Shown here: positions 38,229 through 46,541 of the stretch, in pieces | Numbering within the stretch: position 1 is the stretch's first letter | Layout of the letters: each line of letters opens with the position of its first letter | Source: Dietzia sp. B32 | GTDB lineage: Bacteria; Actinomycetota; Actinomycetes; Mycobacteriales; Mycobacteriaceae | DNA length: 64,000 nt | Direction: 5' to 3' | NCBI RefSeq assembly: GCF_024732245.1 | Contig: NZ_CP093845.1 | Coordinates: forward strand, 930,001 to 994,000 | Notes under the pieces: generated by a model | What the model was told of the DNA's origin: nothing | The model's database searches: none | Seen by the model: the letters and a program-made list of their open reading frames with translations, nothing else | Position numbers and translations under genes: made by a program

Positions 38229-39506
38229 TCACCCGCGCTGGGCGAGGAACATCACGTCGACCTCGTCACCCGTACGCACGGCGGTGATGCCGGGGTCGAT
38301 CACGACGAGGCAGTTCGCCTCGGCGAGCGAGGCCAGCAGGTGGGTGGAGGATCCCTGGGCCCCGCCGAGTGCGCGGACCAGGTACTCGCCCGTGTCCGTG
38401 TCGCGCATCAGCTGTCCACGCAGGTAGCCACGCCGGCCCTCGACCGACGAGATCGGCGCGACGGTCCGCGCGCGGACGGTACGGCGCATGGGTTGCCGCT
38501 TGCCGAGCGCGATCCGGATGAGGGGCCGGACCATGATCTCGAAGACCACCAGCGCGCTCACCGGGTTGGACGGCAGCAGGAAGGTCGGCACCTCGTCGCG
38601 GCCGAGCCGACCGAAACCCTGTACCGACCCGGGGTGCATGGCCACCCGGTTGACCTCGATCTGCCCGAGCTCGGCCATGACCTGACGAATGCGGTTCGTG
38701 GCCTCGCCGCCGGCGGCGCCGGAGACCACCACGAGTTCACTGCGGACCAGCTGACCCTCGAGCACCTCGCGCAGGCGGGAAGGTTCGGTACTGGCGATAC
38801 CCACGCGGTGGACGTCGGCGCCGGCGTCCCGGCCGGCCGCGGTGAGGGCGTACGAGTTGACGTCGTAGACCTGACCCGTGCCGGGGCGGCCGTCGACGTC
38901 GACGAGCTCGTCGCCCACGGAGATGACCGCCATCCGCGGTTTGGGGTGCACGAGCACCTTCGCCCGACCGACGGAGGCGAGCAGCCCGACCTGCGCCGGC
39001 CCGATGATGCTGCCCGCGCGTACCGCCACGTCACCGGGCTGCACGTCGTCACCGATCCGGCGGACGTAGTCACCCGTGCGGACGGCGCGGGTCGGGGTGA
39101 TGTGACGTCCCTCGGCGGTGGCCCACCCGATCGGCAGGACCGCGTCCGCGAGCGTGGGCAGCGGCGCGCCGGTGTCCACGCGGACGGTCTGGCCGGGCTG
39201 CAGCCGGGCCGGCTGGCGGGATCCCGCGGTGATCTGACCGACGACGGGCAGGCTTGCGGACCCGGCGGGGCCGTCCCCGCCCTGCGTGACGGATCCGCCC
39301 TGCGCGGCGGGACCGCCGACGCGCACGTCGACACTGCGGACCGCGTACCCGTCGATGGCCGCCTGGTCGAACGCCGGCAACGGCCGTTCGGCCACGACCT
39401 CCTCGGCACACAGCAGTCCCTGCGCCTCGGAGATCGCCACGCGGACCGGGCGCGGCGCGACCGCGGCCGCCGTCACCAACGCGAGCTGTTCCTCGACGGA
39501 GCGCAC
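38229..39506 (-). CDS. glp: Glp, gephyrin-like molybdotransferase (MoeA paralogue)
   Basis: 425 residues from the GTG at 39506, where translation gives MRSVEEQLALV as in M. tuberculosis MoeA1, with AAGGGG 7 nt upstream. MoeA motifs: LPAFDQAAIDGYAVRS, the molybdenum-insertion MoCF core with VVVSGAAGGEATNRIRQVM, and LLPSNPVSALVVFEIMVRP; the C-terminal MoeA domain IV is present. Enzymes of this fold insert molybdate into molybdopterin, but the paralogue beside GlpR in C. glutamicum was shown to bind FtsZ. Which job dominates here is undecided. Confidence 0.88.
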   Translation of the reverse strand: MRSVEEQLALVTAAAVAPRPVRVAISEAQGLLCAEEVVAERPLPAFDQAAIDGYAVRSVDVRVGGPAAQGGSVTQGGDGPAGSASLPVVGQITAGSRQPARLQPGQTVRVDTGAPLPTLADAVLPIGWATAEGRHITPTRAVRTGDYVRRIGDDVQPGDVAVRAGSIIGPAQVGLLASVGRAKVLVHPKPRMAVISVGDELVDVDGRPGTGQVYDVNSYALTAAGRDAGADVHRVGIASTEPSRLREVLEGQLVRSELVVVSGAAGGEATNRIRQVMAELGQIEVNRVAMHPGSVQGFGRLGRDEVPTFLLPSNPVSALVVFEIMVRPLIRIALGKRQPMRRTVRARTVAPISSVEGRRGYLRGQLMRDTDTGEYLVRALGGAQGSSTHLLASLAEANCLVVIDPGITAVRTGDEVDVMFLAQRG

Positions 39507-39569
39507 CAGGTGTCCCCTTCCCGTACCAGTCACGGCCCGTTGACCGGGCCCGCCTCACCTACGGGCCCG

Positions 39570-40469
39570 TCAGGAACCCAGTCGGTCCGAGAGCCACTCG
39601 CGGAGGTCGTCCGCGTACGCCGGATTGTCCAGCGCGAAGTCCACACAGGCCTTGATGTAGCCACCCGGGTTGCCGAGATCGTGCCGCGTGCCGTCATGGA
39701 CCACGACGTGCACGGGGTGCCCCTCGCCGATGAGCAGGTCGATCGCGTCGGTGAGCTGCAGTTCGCCGCCGGCGCCCGGCTCGATCCGCCGCAGCGCGTC
39801 GAAGATGGCGCGGTCGAGCACGTACCGCCCGGCCGCGGCGAGGTTGGACGGCGCGTCCTCCGCGGCGGGCTTCTCGACCATGCCGAGCACCTTCTTCACC
39901 GAGGGGTCGTCGGTGTCCTCGACGCGGAACACGCCGTAGGAGGAGACGTTCTCCGGATCCACCTCGAAGGCGCACAGCACGCTGCCCCCGCGCGCGGCCC
40001 GGACATCGGACATCTGGCCGAGGATCCCGAACGGCAGGACGAGGTCGTCCGGCAACAGCACGGCGACGGCCTTCTCCTCGTCCCCGAGAACCGACTCCAC
40101 CTGCGCGACCGCGTGTCCGAGCCCCAGCGGCTCGTCCTGACGCACGTCGACGACCTCGATGAGCCCCGGCGCGCGCTGGACCTTGTGCAGCAGGACGTCC
40201 TTGCCACGGTCGGAGAGCGTGTCCTCGAGGACCGTGTCCTCGGAGAAGTGCGCCATCACACCGACCTTGCGCTCGGAGGTGACGATCGCGAGCCTGCCGG
40301 CGCCGGCCTCGGTGGCCTCCTCGGCGATGAGTTCGATGCCCGGGGTGTCCACGACCGGCAACAGTTCCTTGGGCACCGTCTTGGTGGCGGGCAGGAACCT
40401 GGTCCCCAGGCCGGCCGCCGGCACGACGGCGGTCCGGAACTGCGGTTCGACAGAGGTACTGGACGTCAT
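39570..40469 (-). CDS. galU: UTP-glucose-1-phosphate uridylyltransferase
   Basis: 299 residues from the ATG at 40469. Nucleotidyltransferase motifs: VVPAAGLGTRFLPATKTVPK (UTP binding), VLLPDDLVLP (metal Asp), EKPAAEDAPSNLAAAGRYVL and LQLTDAIDLL. It makes UDP-glucose for trehalose, galactan and surface-glycan synthesis, linking it to the polysaccharide genes at the left end. It starts the minus-strand galU-glp-rimJ-glpR series and diverges from the 5-FCL gene. Confidence 0.95.
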   Translation of the reverse strand: MTSSTSVEPQFRTAVVPAAGLGTRFLPATKTVPKELLPVVDTPGIELIAEEATEAGAGRLAIVTSERKVGVMAHFSEDTVLEDTLSDRGKDVLLHKVQRAPGLIEVVDVRQDEPLGLGHAVAQVESVLGDEEKAVAVLLPDDLVLPFGILGQMSDVRAARGGSVLCAFEVDPENVSSYGVFRVEDTDDPSVKKVLGMVEKPAAEDAPSNLAAAGRYVLDRAIFDALRRIEPGAGGELQLTDAIDLLIGEGHPVHVVVHDGTRHDLGNPGGYIKACVDFALDNPAYADDLREWLSDRLGS

Positions 40470-40533
40470 GGCGACCACCTTAGACCTCGCACCCGCCCCC
40501 TCGGCGTGACGCCACGCGCGGCAGACTGGGGTC

Positions 40534-41160
40534 ATGCAGTCCGACCGGTCCGATCTCAGCGACGGCGTCGTCCCCCTCGCGGTGGCCAAGTCGCGGCTGC
40601 GCCGTGAGGTGCTCGCCCGCCGCGCCGCCGTGCCGGCGCCGGTGCGCGCCGAGCGGGACCGGATGATCCTCGACCACCTGGGCCGGATCGTCGCCGCGGG
40701 GACGGTGGTGTGCGCGTATGTTCCCGACGACGACGAGGCCGGCGGACGGGATCTGGCGGAGGAACTCATCCGGTGCGGTGCCCGGGTGTTCCTGCCCGTC
40801 GCGCCCGTGGTCGGCCCGTTGGAGTGGGCGGCGTACGCCGGGCCGGCGGATCTGGTCCCCGGCCGGTTCGGCATTCCCGTCCCGTCCGCACCGCCCGCCG
40901 GGCCGGAGTTCATCTCGGGGGCCGATCTCGTCCTGGTTCCCGCCGTCGCCGTGGACCGGACGGGCAATCGACTCGGCCGGGGCGGGGGCTACTACGACCG
41001 GTCCCTGGCGCTGGCGGGGCCGGGTACGAGGATGCTCGCGCTCCTGGACCCCGAGAACTTGGTCGACCATGTGCCCGCCGAGCCGCACGACCGCCCCGTC
41101 GACGGCGTGATCACCCCGGAGGCGGTTCTCGACTTCGGAACTTGGCACTCGCCGGAGTAG
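40534..41160 (+). CDS. 5-formyltetrahydrofolate cyclo-ligase
   Basis: 208 residues. Converts 5-formyl-THF to 5,10-methenyl-THF using ATP. Motifs: VAKSRLRREVLARRA at the N-terminus, AYVPDDDEAG, and the ATP/metal loop GNRLGRGGGYYDRSLALAG. It diverges from galU and is followed 37 nt later by the FmdB gene, the Rv0992/Rv0991 pairing of M. tuberculosis. Confidence 0.92.
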   Translation: MQSDRSDLSDGVVPLAVAKSRLRREVLARRAAVPAPVRAERDRMILDHLGRIVAAGTVVCAYVPDDDEAGGRDLAEELIRCGARVFLPVAPVVGPLEWAAYAGPADLVPGRFGIPVPSAPPAGPEFISGADLVLVPAVAVDRTGNRLGRGGGYYDRSLALAGPGTRMLALLDPENLVDHVPAEPHDRPVDGVITPEAVLDFGTWHSPE

Positions 41161-41197
41161 AGTGCCAGTCGTTGTCCGATACTCCTCGGGAGGCAAG

Positions 41198-41602
41198 ATG
41201 CCCACCTACTCCTACCGGTGCCGCGACTGCGACGTCGCCTTCGACATCCAGCAGTCCTTCGACGAGGACTCGCTGACCGTCTGCCCGCAGTGCAACGGCG
41301 GGCTGCGCAAGCTCTTCAACACGGTCGGCGTCGTGTTCAAGGGCTCCGGCTTCTACCGCACCGACAGTCGCGCCTCCGGCGAGGGCGGATCGAGCGGCAA
41401 GTCCGGCGGAGGTTCGCTCGCCGGCAGTTCGTCGGGCAGCAGTTCGTCGGGCAGCAGCTCCTCGGGAAGCAGCTCCTCGGGTGGCGGCGGATCGACGTCC
41501 GGGTCCTCGGGCTCCGGTTCGGGCTCCCGCACGGGCGCGACCTCCGGTTCGGGCTCCTCCTCGGGATCGTCGACCTCGTCGTCGTCGTCGTCGTCGTCCT
41601 GA
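41198..41602 (+). CDS. FmdB family zinc-ribbon protein with Ser/Gly-rich tail
   Basis: 134 residues from the ATG at 41198, preceded by GGGAGG. The first ~55 residues are a regulatory zinc ribbon: MPTYSYRCRDCDVAFD, then VCPQCNGGLRKLF, two CxxC knuckles. The rest is a low-complexity tail of Ser and Gly with Ser runs, ending in eight Ser. The M. tuberculosis counterpart Rv0991c has been described as an inducible chaperone-like, partly disordered protein; a similar role is possible here. The tail is encoded by TCG/GTC trinucleotide repeats. The gap 41603-41899 after it contains only CCACCCGC-type short repeats and no gene I can support. Confidence 0.85.
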   Translation: MPTYSYRCRDCDVAFDIQQSFDEDSLTVCPQCNGGLRKLFNTVGVVFKGSGFYRTDSRASGEGGSSGKSGGGSLAGSSSGSSSSGSSSSGSSSSGGGGSTSGSSGSGSGSRTGATSGSGSSSGSSTSSSSSSSS

Positions 41603-41899
41603 CGGGTCGCTCCCGCCCCCACTGAGTTCTCACCGCGCCACCACCCGCCACCACCCGCCGCCACCAGCACTCCGGCACCACGGACCCGGCACCACCGCCC
41701 CCGCGCACGCCCGCGGTGACCCGGACCCGCGCCCGGTCATCCACACCCCCGGGCCGCCTCCACAGGCGCGGCGGCTCCGCCGGCCGGCCGCGAGGCCGGT
41801 GCCCCGTCGCGCCGCTACGGTCTGATCGCAAGCGCCGGCCCGCCCGGTGCCCACTGATCCGGCGCCCGGACACCGGCCGCCTCGACCGACGGGGGACCC

Positions 41900-42343
41900 A
41901 TGCGCCGCACCATCTCCTCGGTGGCCCCTCCCGGACGGTGGCGACGGCGGCGCACCGCCCGGATCGGGCTCGCGGCCGCACTGGTGGTGGCCGCACCGTT
42001 CGTCGACCGCCCCGGCTCCCCGGAGCCCGTGGACCCCGCTGCTCCCGCCGCCGAGCTCGGTGGCGACCCCTCGCGCGGCCGGGTCCGGGTCGTCCCGATC
42101 CCGCTCGCCGACCCCGCCGTGGCCGACCTCCTCCGGCCGGGCGACGTGGTCGACCTCATCGGGACAACCGAGCTCTCCCCAGGTCAGGCCCCAGAGCTCG
42201 TCGCCCACGCCGCCCGGGTCCGGGACGCCCCCGAAGGCCGGTCCGGCGGGCGCTCGCTGCTCGTCGAGGTCCCCGAGGCCGATGCCGCCCACCTCGCCGC
42301 GACGGCCGCCGGCACACCGCTCGCCGTCGTGGTCCACGGATGA
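41900..42343 (+). CDS. Hypothetical SAF/CpaB (RcpC)-like protein, membrane-anchored or exported
   Basis: 147 residues. A basic N-terminus (GRWRRRRTARIG) precedes a short hydrophobic segment (LAAALVVAAPFV) that could be an anchor or signal. The remainder has RVVPIPLADPAVADLLRPGDVVDLIG, which resembles the SAF/RcpC domain of CpaB-type pilus proteins, followed by VLVEVPEADA-like sequence. No pilus genes are nearby and the protein is short for a CpaB. It lies between fmdB and mscL, 79 nt before mscL. Function unknown. Confidence 0.62.
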   Translation: MRRTISSVAPPGRWRRRRTARIGLAAALVVAAPFVDRPGSPEPVDPAAPAAELGGDPSRGRVRVVPIPLADPAVADLLRPGDVVDLIGTTELSPGQAPELVAHAARVRDAPEGRSGGRSLLVEVPEADAAHLAATAAGTPLAVVVHG

Positions 42344-42421
42344 AGGGCCCTGGAGGCGGGTGGCCGGCTGGTAATGTCGCCGGATCGAGCAACAGAAACC
42401 GACTACGAGAGGGGTGCACGA

Positions 42422-42850
42422 ATGCTCAAGGGCTTCAAGGAATTCATCATGCAGGGCAACGTGATCGACCTGGCGGTCGCGGTCGTCATCGGCAGTGCGT
42501 TCGCGACGATCGTCGACGCGTTCACCAGCGCGATCATCAACCCGCTGATCGCTCTGCTCGGCGGCAACAAGGAGATCGGCTTCGCCGTCCAGATCCTCGA
42601 GGGCAACCCCGAGACCGTCATGGACTTCGGGATGCTCCTCACCGCGATCATCAACTTCCTGCTGATCGCGGCCATCATCTACTTCGTCCTGGTCGGGCCG
42701 ATGAACAAGATGAAGGAGGCCGCCGCCAAGCGCAAGGGCATCGAGGCGCCCGCGTCGGACAACGACCTCCTGGTGGAGATCCGCGACCTGCTCGCCGGTC
42801 GCCCGCTGACGCACCCGTCCGACCCCGAGAGCCCGTCCAGCAACGCCTGA
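42422..42850 (+). CDS. mscL: Large-conductance mechanosensitive channel
   Basis: 142 residues from the ATG at 42422 with GAGAGGGG 8 nt upstream. FKEFIMQGNVIDLAVAVVIG is the amphipathic helix and first pore-lining segment with its Gly/Ala face; the second segment is MLLTAIINFLLIAAIIYFVL, and a cytoplasmic helix bundle with acidic tail follows. It forms the emergency release channel under hypo-osmotic stress. Adjacent to the MoaB2-PepD-MprBA genes as in M. tuberculosis. Confidence 0.96.
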   Translation: MLKGFKEFIMQGNVIDLAVAVVIGSAFATIVDAFTSAIINPLIALLGGNKEIGFAVQILEGNPETVMDFGMLLTAIINFLLIAAIIYFVLVGPMNKMKEAAAKRKGIEAPASDNDLLVEIRDLLAGRPLTHPSDPESPSSNA

Positions 42851-42870
42851 TCAGCTCAGCGCAGCGTCCC

Positions 42871-42903
42871 CGCCCCGTCGGCACACACCTGGCCGGCGGG
42901 GCG
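42871..42903. terminator. Bidirectional hairpin between convergent mscL and the small ORF
   Basis: CGCCCCGTCGGC pairs with GCCGGCGGGGCG (one G-U wobble) around a 9-nt loop, starting 21 nt after the mscL stop and 12 nt from the stop of the convergent minus-strand gene. Confidence 0.65.
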
Positions 42904-42914
42904 TCGGCGTGAAG

Positions 42915-43064
42915 TCAGCCGTGGTGCGGTGGGCGCTGCTCGCGCCACCAGTCGTCGTCGATCCGACCGTCCGCGGTCCGGGCCTCGTCCGAGGTCGTCT
43001 CCGGCAGGGTCTCGCCGAACACCTCGTCGAGCCGCGCCCGGTCCACCGGCCGCGGCTCGGTCAC
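42915..43064 (-). CDS. Small conserved-looking protein following moaB2
   Basis: 49 residues from a GTG that overlaps the moaB2 stop (GTGA), which argues for coupled translation. The product is acidic in the middle and ends DDDWWREQRPPHHG. From memory, short proteins with a similar DDW-x-R-x-x-PPHHG end follow moaB2 in other Mycobacteriales, but I could not check this. No domain is recognised. It ends next to a bidirectional terminator. Confidence 0.6.
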   Translation of the reverse strand: MTEPRPVDRARLDEVFGETLPETTSDEARTADGRIDDDWWREQRPPHHG

Positions 43065-43636
43065 AGTTCCTCGAAGGCCGACAGTTGCGCCACCACGTAC
43101 GACACGAGCGGGCACAACGTCGCCATCCCGTCGCGGATCGCGGCGCGGCTGGGTGCGAGGTTGGCGACCACCGTGCTCCCCGATACGCCCACGTACCCTC
43201 GCGAGACGATCGAGTCGACCGCGCCGGCGGTGAGACCCGACGAGCGGATCGCCTCGGCGATGCCGGGCAGTCGCTGGTCCAGGATCTCCTCGGTGACCTC
43301 GGGCGTGATGTCCCGGGGACCGACCCCGGTGCCGCCCACGGTCACGACGAAGTCGAAGCCACCGACCACGGCCGTCTCGAGGGCCTTGCGCACCTCGGCC
43401 TCGTCCGCCGCGACGCCCACCACACCGCCGACGAGGAAACCCTCCTCCTCGAGCAGTTCGGTGACCAGCGGGCCGATCGAATCCTCACGCTCGTTCAGTC
43501 TGTCGGTCACCACCACGACCATCGCGCGGCCGGCGATCTGCGGCTCCACGGGCTCGACGGCGGCCGGGTCGAAATCCAGGCCGGTGGGGAGTTTGCGGCC
43601 TCCGGGCAGAGCCCGCGGATCGAATCTGGTGCTCAT
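43061..43636 (-). CDS. moaB2: MoaB/Mog-like molybdopterin-binding protein (MoaB2)
   Basis: 191 residues. The MoCF fold is seen in MVVVVTDRLNEREDSIGPLV, then VVTVGGTGVGPRDITPE (the molybdopterin-binding TGGTG-type loop) and GVSGSTVVANLAPS. A family role is adenylylation or binding of molybdopterin; the paralogue beside pepD is of uncertain function. It overlaps pepD by 4 nt upstream and the small ORF by 4 nt downstream, the pepD-moaB2 coupling known from Rv0983-Rv0984. Confidence 0.88.
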   Translation of the reverse strand: MSTRFDPRALPGGRKLPTGLDFDPAAVEPVEPQIAGRAMVVVVTDRLNEREDSIGPLVTELLEEEGFLVGGVVGVAADEAEVRKALETAVVGGFDFVVTVGGTGVGPRDITPEVTEEILDQRLPGIAEAIRSSGLTAGAVDSIVSRGYVGVSGSTVVANLAPSRAAIRDGMATLCPLVSYVVAQLSAFEEL

Positions 43637-45063
43637 CTGGCCTCTCCCAGTATCACGTCGACGGTGTTCGGCGTTTCGCCCTCACGGGAAGCATAGGTGA
43701 CGGTCACCGTGTCCCCCGGAGCCCGGGACCGGATCGCCGCGACGAGAGCGTCCCCGCCCTCGATGAGCCGCTCCCCCACCCCGGAGATGACCGACCCCTC
43801 CCTGATCCCGGCGCGCTCCGCGGGCCCACCCGGCTCGACGCCGCGCACGAGGGCGCCGTCCACATCGGGCGCGTCACTCACGGACACCCCGAGCACAGCG
43901 CGGGTCGCGAACCCCTGCTTGATCAGTTGGTCCGCGATCCGCCGGGCCTGGTCCACGGGGATGGCGAAGCCGAGACCGATCGATCCCGAGCTGCCCGACC
44001 CCAGTGACGCGATGGCCGAGTTGATCCCGACCAGCTCGCCGTCCATGTTGACGAGGGCGCCTCCCGAGTTGCCCGGGTTCACCGCGGCGTCGGTCTGGAT
44101 GGCGTCGATCACCGTGCTCTGGTCCGACTGTTCGCCGCCGGCGCGTACCGGGCGCTCGAGGGCGGAGACGATGCCGGTGGTCACGGTTCCCGACAGGCCC
44201 AGCGGCGAGCCCACCGCGGCGACGGCCTGGCCTTCGTTCAGCGTGGCCGAGGACCCCAAGGCGATCGGGGTGAGCGAGCGCGAGGTCTCGGCCTTGATGA
44301 CCGCGATGTCCGTGGCCGGGTCCGTGCCCACGATGCTCGCCGGGGCCGTGGAGCCGTCGTCGAAGCGCACCTGGATCTCGCCACCGGCTCGGGCCGCCGC
44401 GATGACGTGGTTGTTGGTGATGATGAGCCCGTCCTGGGTCAGCACCACCCCGGACCCCTCGCCGCGCCCCGTCTGGGACCGCACGTCCACCGAGACGACG
44501 CTCGGGAGCACCTTGTCCGCCACCGATTCGACGGTTCCGTCTGGCGCGCGCCCCTCGGGTTGGGAAGCATTGATGGGCGAGGACAACCCCTGCCCGGACC
44601 CTCCCGCCACCGTCGCACCGATCCAGCCCCCGAGCCCGCCGGAGACGAGCATGGCGGCCACGATCCCGGCCGCGAGCAGGCCGCGGCCGGACCTCCGCGG
44701 CCCCGACTGCGCCCCGGGATCGACACCCGGCCCGCCGCCGGGGTGGAGCGGCGGACCAGAGGGAGGCGCGGTCTCCGCGGGGCGCCACGGTCCGGTCCGG
44801 GGCCCCTGCGGCGGTGACTGCGCGGCGAACTCGGTGGTCGGCCCTCCTGCGCCACCCCACCCCTGGGCCGAGCCGTCGGGTGCACGGACCTCCTGCCCGC
44901 CGTACGGATACGCGCCGGCGTACGGGCCCCGGCCCGCGTAGGGGTTCTCCCCGGCGGGCTGGTGCGCCGGTCCCCCGAGGCCCGCACCCGGCCTGCCTGC
45001 CCAGTCTTCCGGGGTCCCGGGTTCGCCCCGGCCCCGACCGTTGTCGTTCTCCATGGCCCCCAT
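43633..45063 (-). CDS. pepD: HtrA/DegP-like serine protease with PDZ domain (PepD)
   Basis: 476 residues. A Pro/Gly/Tyr-rich cytoplasmic region (about 1-120), one membrane anchor (about 128-155, LLAAGIVAAMLVSGGLGG), a trypsin-like domain with His in IITNNHVIAA (about residue 214), Asp in TDIAVIKAE and Ser in NPGNSGGALV (about residue 330), and a C-terminal PDZ domain (GVSVSDAPDV to the end). It degrades or refolds misfolded envelope proteins. In M. tuberculosis pepD is controlled by MprAB and SigE, and mprB follows 87 nt upstream here. A second ATG at 45054 is possible. Confidence 0.93.
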   Translation of the reverse strand: MGAMENDNGRGRGEPGTPEDWAGRPGAGLGGPAHQPAGENPYAGRGPYAGAYPYGGQEVRAPDGSAQGWGGAGGPTTEFAAQSPPQGPRTGPWRPAETAPPSGPPLHPGGGPGVDPGAQSGPRRSGRGLLAAGIVAAMLVSGGLGGWIGATVAGGSGQGLSSPINASQPEGRAPDGTVESVADKVLPSVVSVDVRSQTGRGEGSGVVLTQDGLIITNNHVIAAARAGGEIQVRFDDGSTAPASIVGTDPATDIAVIKAETSRSLTPIALGSSATLNEGQAVAAVGSPLGLSGTVTTGIVSALERPVRAGGEQSDQSTVIDAIQTDAAVNPGNSGGALVNMDGELVGINSAIASLGSGSSGSIGLGFAIPVDQARRIADQLIKQGFATRAVLGVSVSDAPDVDGALVRGVEPGGPAERAGIREGSVISGVGERLIEGGDALVAAIRSRAPGDTVTVTYASREGETPNTVDVILGEAR

Positions 45064-45150
45064 GGTTCACGATGGCGCTGTGTGCGCGCTGAGATCCTGT
45101 GCCCGACCCCCGGCGGTGCTCCTCGGTGGGAGCCCGGTCGGGGGCGGAAC

Positions 45151-46527
45151 TCACACGGGCGGTTGCTCGCTTCCGGGGATGGTCACGCGGACCAGCGCGC
45201 CACCGCCCTCGGCGTCGCCGATCTCGACGGTGCCGCCGTGTCGGGTCGTGACCTGGCGGACGATGGCCAGTCCCAGACCCGACCCCGGCATCCCGCGCGC
45301 CTCGTGGGAGCGGTGGAAGCGTTCGAAGACCAGTTCCCTGTCCTGCTCGGGAATGCCCGGCCCCTGGTCGGCGACCGTCAACTCCATCACGGCATCGGAG
45401 ACGGGCCGCATCCGCACGGTCACCGTGCCGCCGGCGGGGCTCCACTTGGCGGCGTTGTCGCACACGTTGAGCACCGCACGCTCGATCCCCGCCGAGTCAC
45501 CGAAGGAGTACCAGGGCCGCAGCTCCACATCGAAGTCCACGTCGTGCCGCCGGCGCCGCACCCGTTCGAGGGCGCGCTCGACCGCGTCGGAGACCGCCAC
45601 CGGCTCCAACTCGACCTCCCCGGAATCCTCACGGGCGAGCTCGACCAGATCCCCGACGAGTTGGCTCAGCTCCGAGATCTGCCCCACCACGTCCGCCTCC
45701 AGTTCGCGACGATCGGCGTCGGGAATCGTCCGTGCGCCCGGACGACTGGCCGCGATGAGCAACTCCACGTTCGTCCGAAGGCTGGTCAGGGGGGTCTTGA
45801 GCTCGTGTCCGGCGTCCGCGACGAGACGCGCCTGTCTCTCCCGACTCTCACCGAGCGCGACCAGCATCTGGTTGAAACTGCTCGTCAGTCGAGCGATCTC
45901 GTCATCCCCCGCCACCGGGATCGGGCGGAGGTCGTCGGTCCTGGCGATTCGTTCCACCGCCCGCGTCAGTCGGGCCACCGGGGCCAACCCGGTGCGACCG
46001 ACAGCGGTCCCGGCCACCGCGGCCAGGGCGATGCCCGCGGCCCCGACGAGGGTGAGCACGATCGCCAGGCGGTTGAGCGCCGCCCGCGTCGGGCTGAGGT
46101 CCTGCGCCAGGATGAGGGTGGACCCGTCGCGGACCCCGACCGCGTAGATCTGCTTGCCACCGGAGGTACGCAGGCTCGACTCGGCGTCCCCGCGCACCAC
46201 CGCGATCTCGGGGCCGCCGATCTGGAAGGGCTCCCCGGTCGCGGTGCGCACGCCGGAGGGCGCGACGATCTGGGCGTCCAGATTGGGGTTGAAGGCCCGC
46301 AGCGCGATCAGCGTGCTCCGGGACTGCAGTGCGAACTCGGACGCGAGCTGACTGTTCACCAGCTGGTCGGCCTGCTGTTGTAGGCGGTTGTTGACGTCGC
46401 TGTACATCGACCCCGACACGACGAAGTACGCCGCCACGGCCATGAGAGCCACCGCGACGCCCACCGAACTCGCCGCCAGCAGCGTCACCCGCTGATGGAG
46501 CGAGATCGGTGCGGACCCCGTCCGCAT
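45151..46527 (-). CDS. mprB: Sensor histidine kinase MprB
   Basis: 458 residues from the ATG at 46527; a GTG overlapping the mprA stop (46542) is an alternative. Two membrane segments (about 18-40 and 165-187) enclose an extracytoplasmic sensor, followed by a HAMP region, the dimerisation H-box with HELKTPLTSLR, and ATPase boxes NVCDNAAKWSP (N), VADQGPGIP (G1) and GSGLGLAIV (G2). It phosphorylates MprA in response to envelope stress. Gene order mprA-mprB-pepD is conserved with M. tuberculosis and C. glutamicum. Confidence 0.93.
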   Translation of the reverse strand: MRTGSAPISLHQRVTLLAASSVGVAVALMAVAAYFVVSGSMYSDVNNRLQQQADQLVNSQLASEFALQSRSTLIALRAFNPNLDAQIVAPSGVRTATGEPFQIGGPEIAVVRGDAESSLRTSGGKQIYAVGVRDGSTLILAQDLSPTRAALNRLAIVLTLVGAAGIALAAVAGTAVGRTGLAPVARLTRAVERIARTDDLRPIPVAGDDEIARLTSSFNQMLVALGESRERQARLVADAGHELKTPLTSLRTNVELLIAASRPGARTIPDADRRELEADVVGQISELSQLVGDLVELAREDSGEVELEPVAVSDAVERALERVRRRRHDVDFDVELRPWYSFGDSAGIERAVLNVCDNAAKWSPAGGTVTVRMRPVSDAVMELTVADQGPGIPEQDRELVFERFHRSHEARGMPGSGLGLAIVRQVTTRHGGTVEIGDAEGGGALVRVTIPGSEQPPV

Positions 46528-46541
46528 CGCCCGGGCCGGCA

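Noticed and set aside
37893-40607. A 904-codon plus-strand frame opposite glp and galU
   Set aside because: Antisense shadow of conserved genes with intact MoeA and nucleotidyltransferase motifs on the minus strand.
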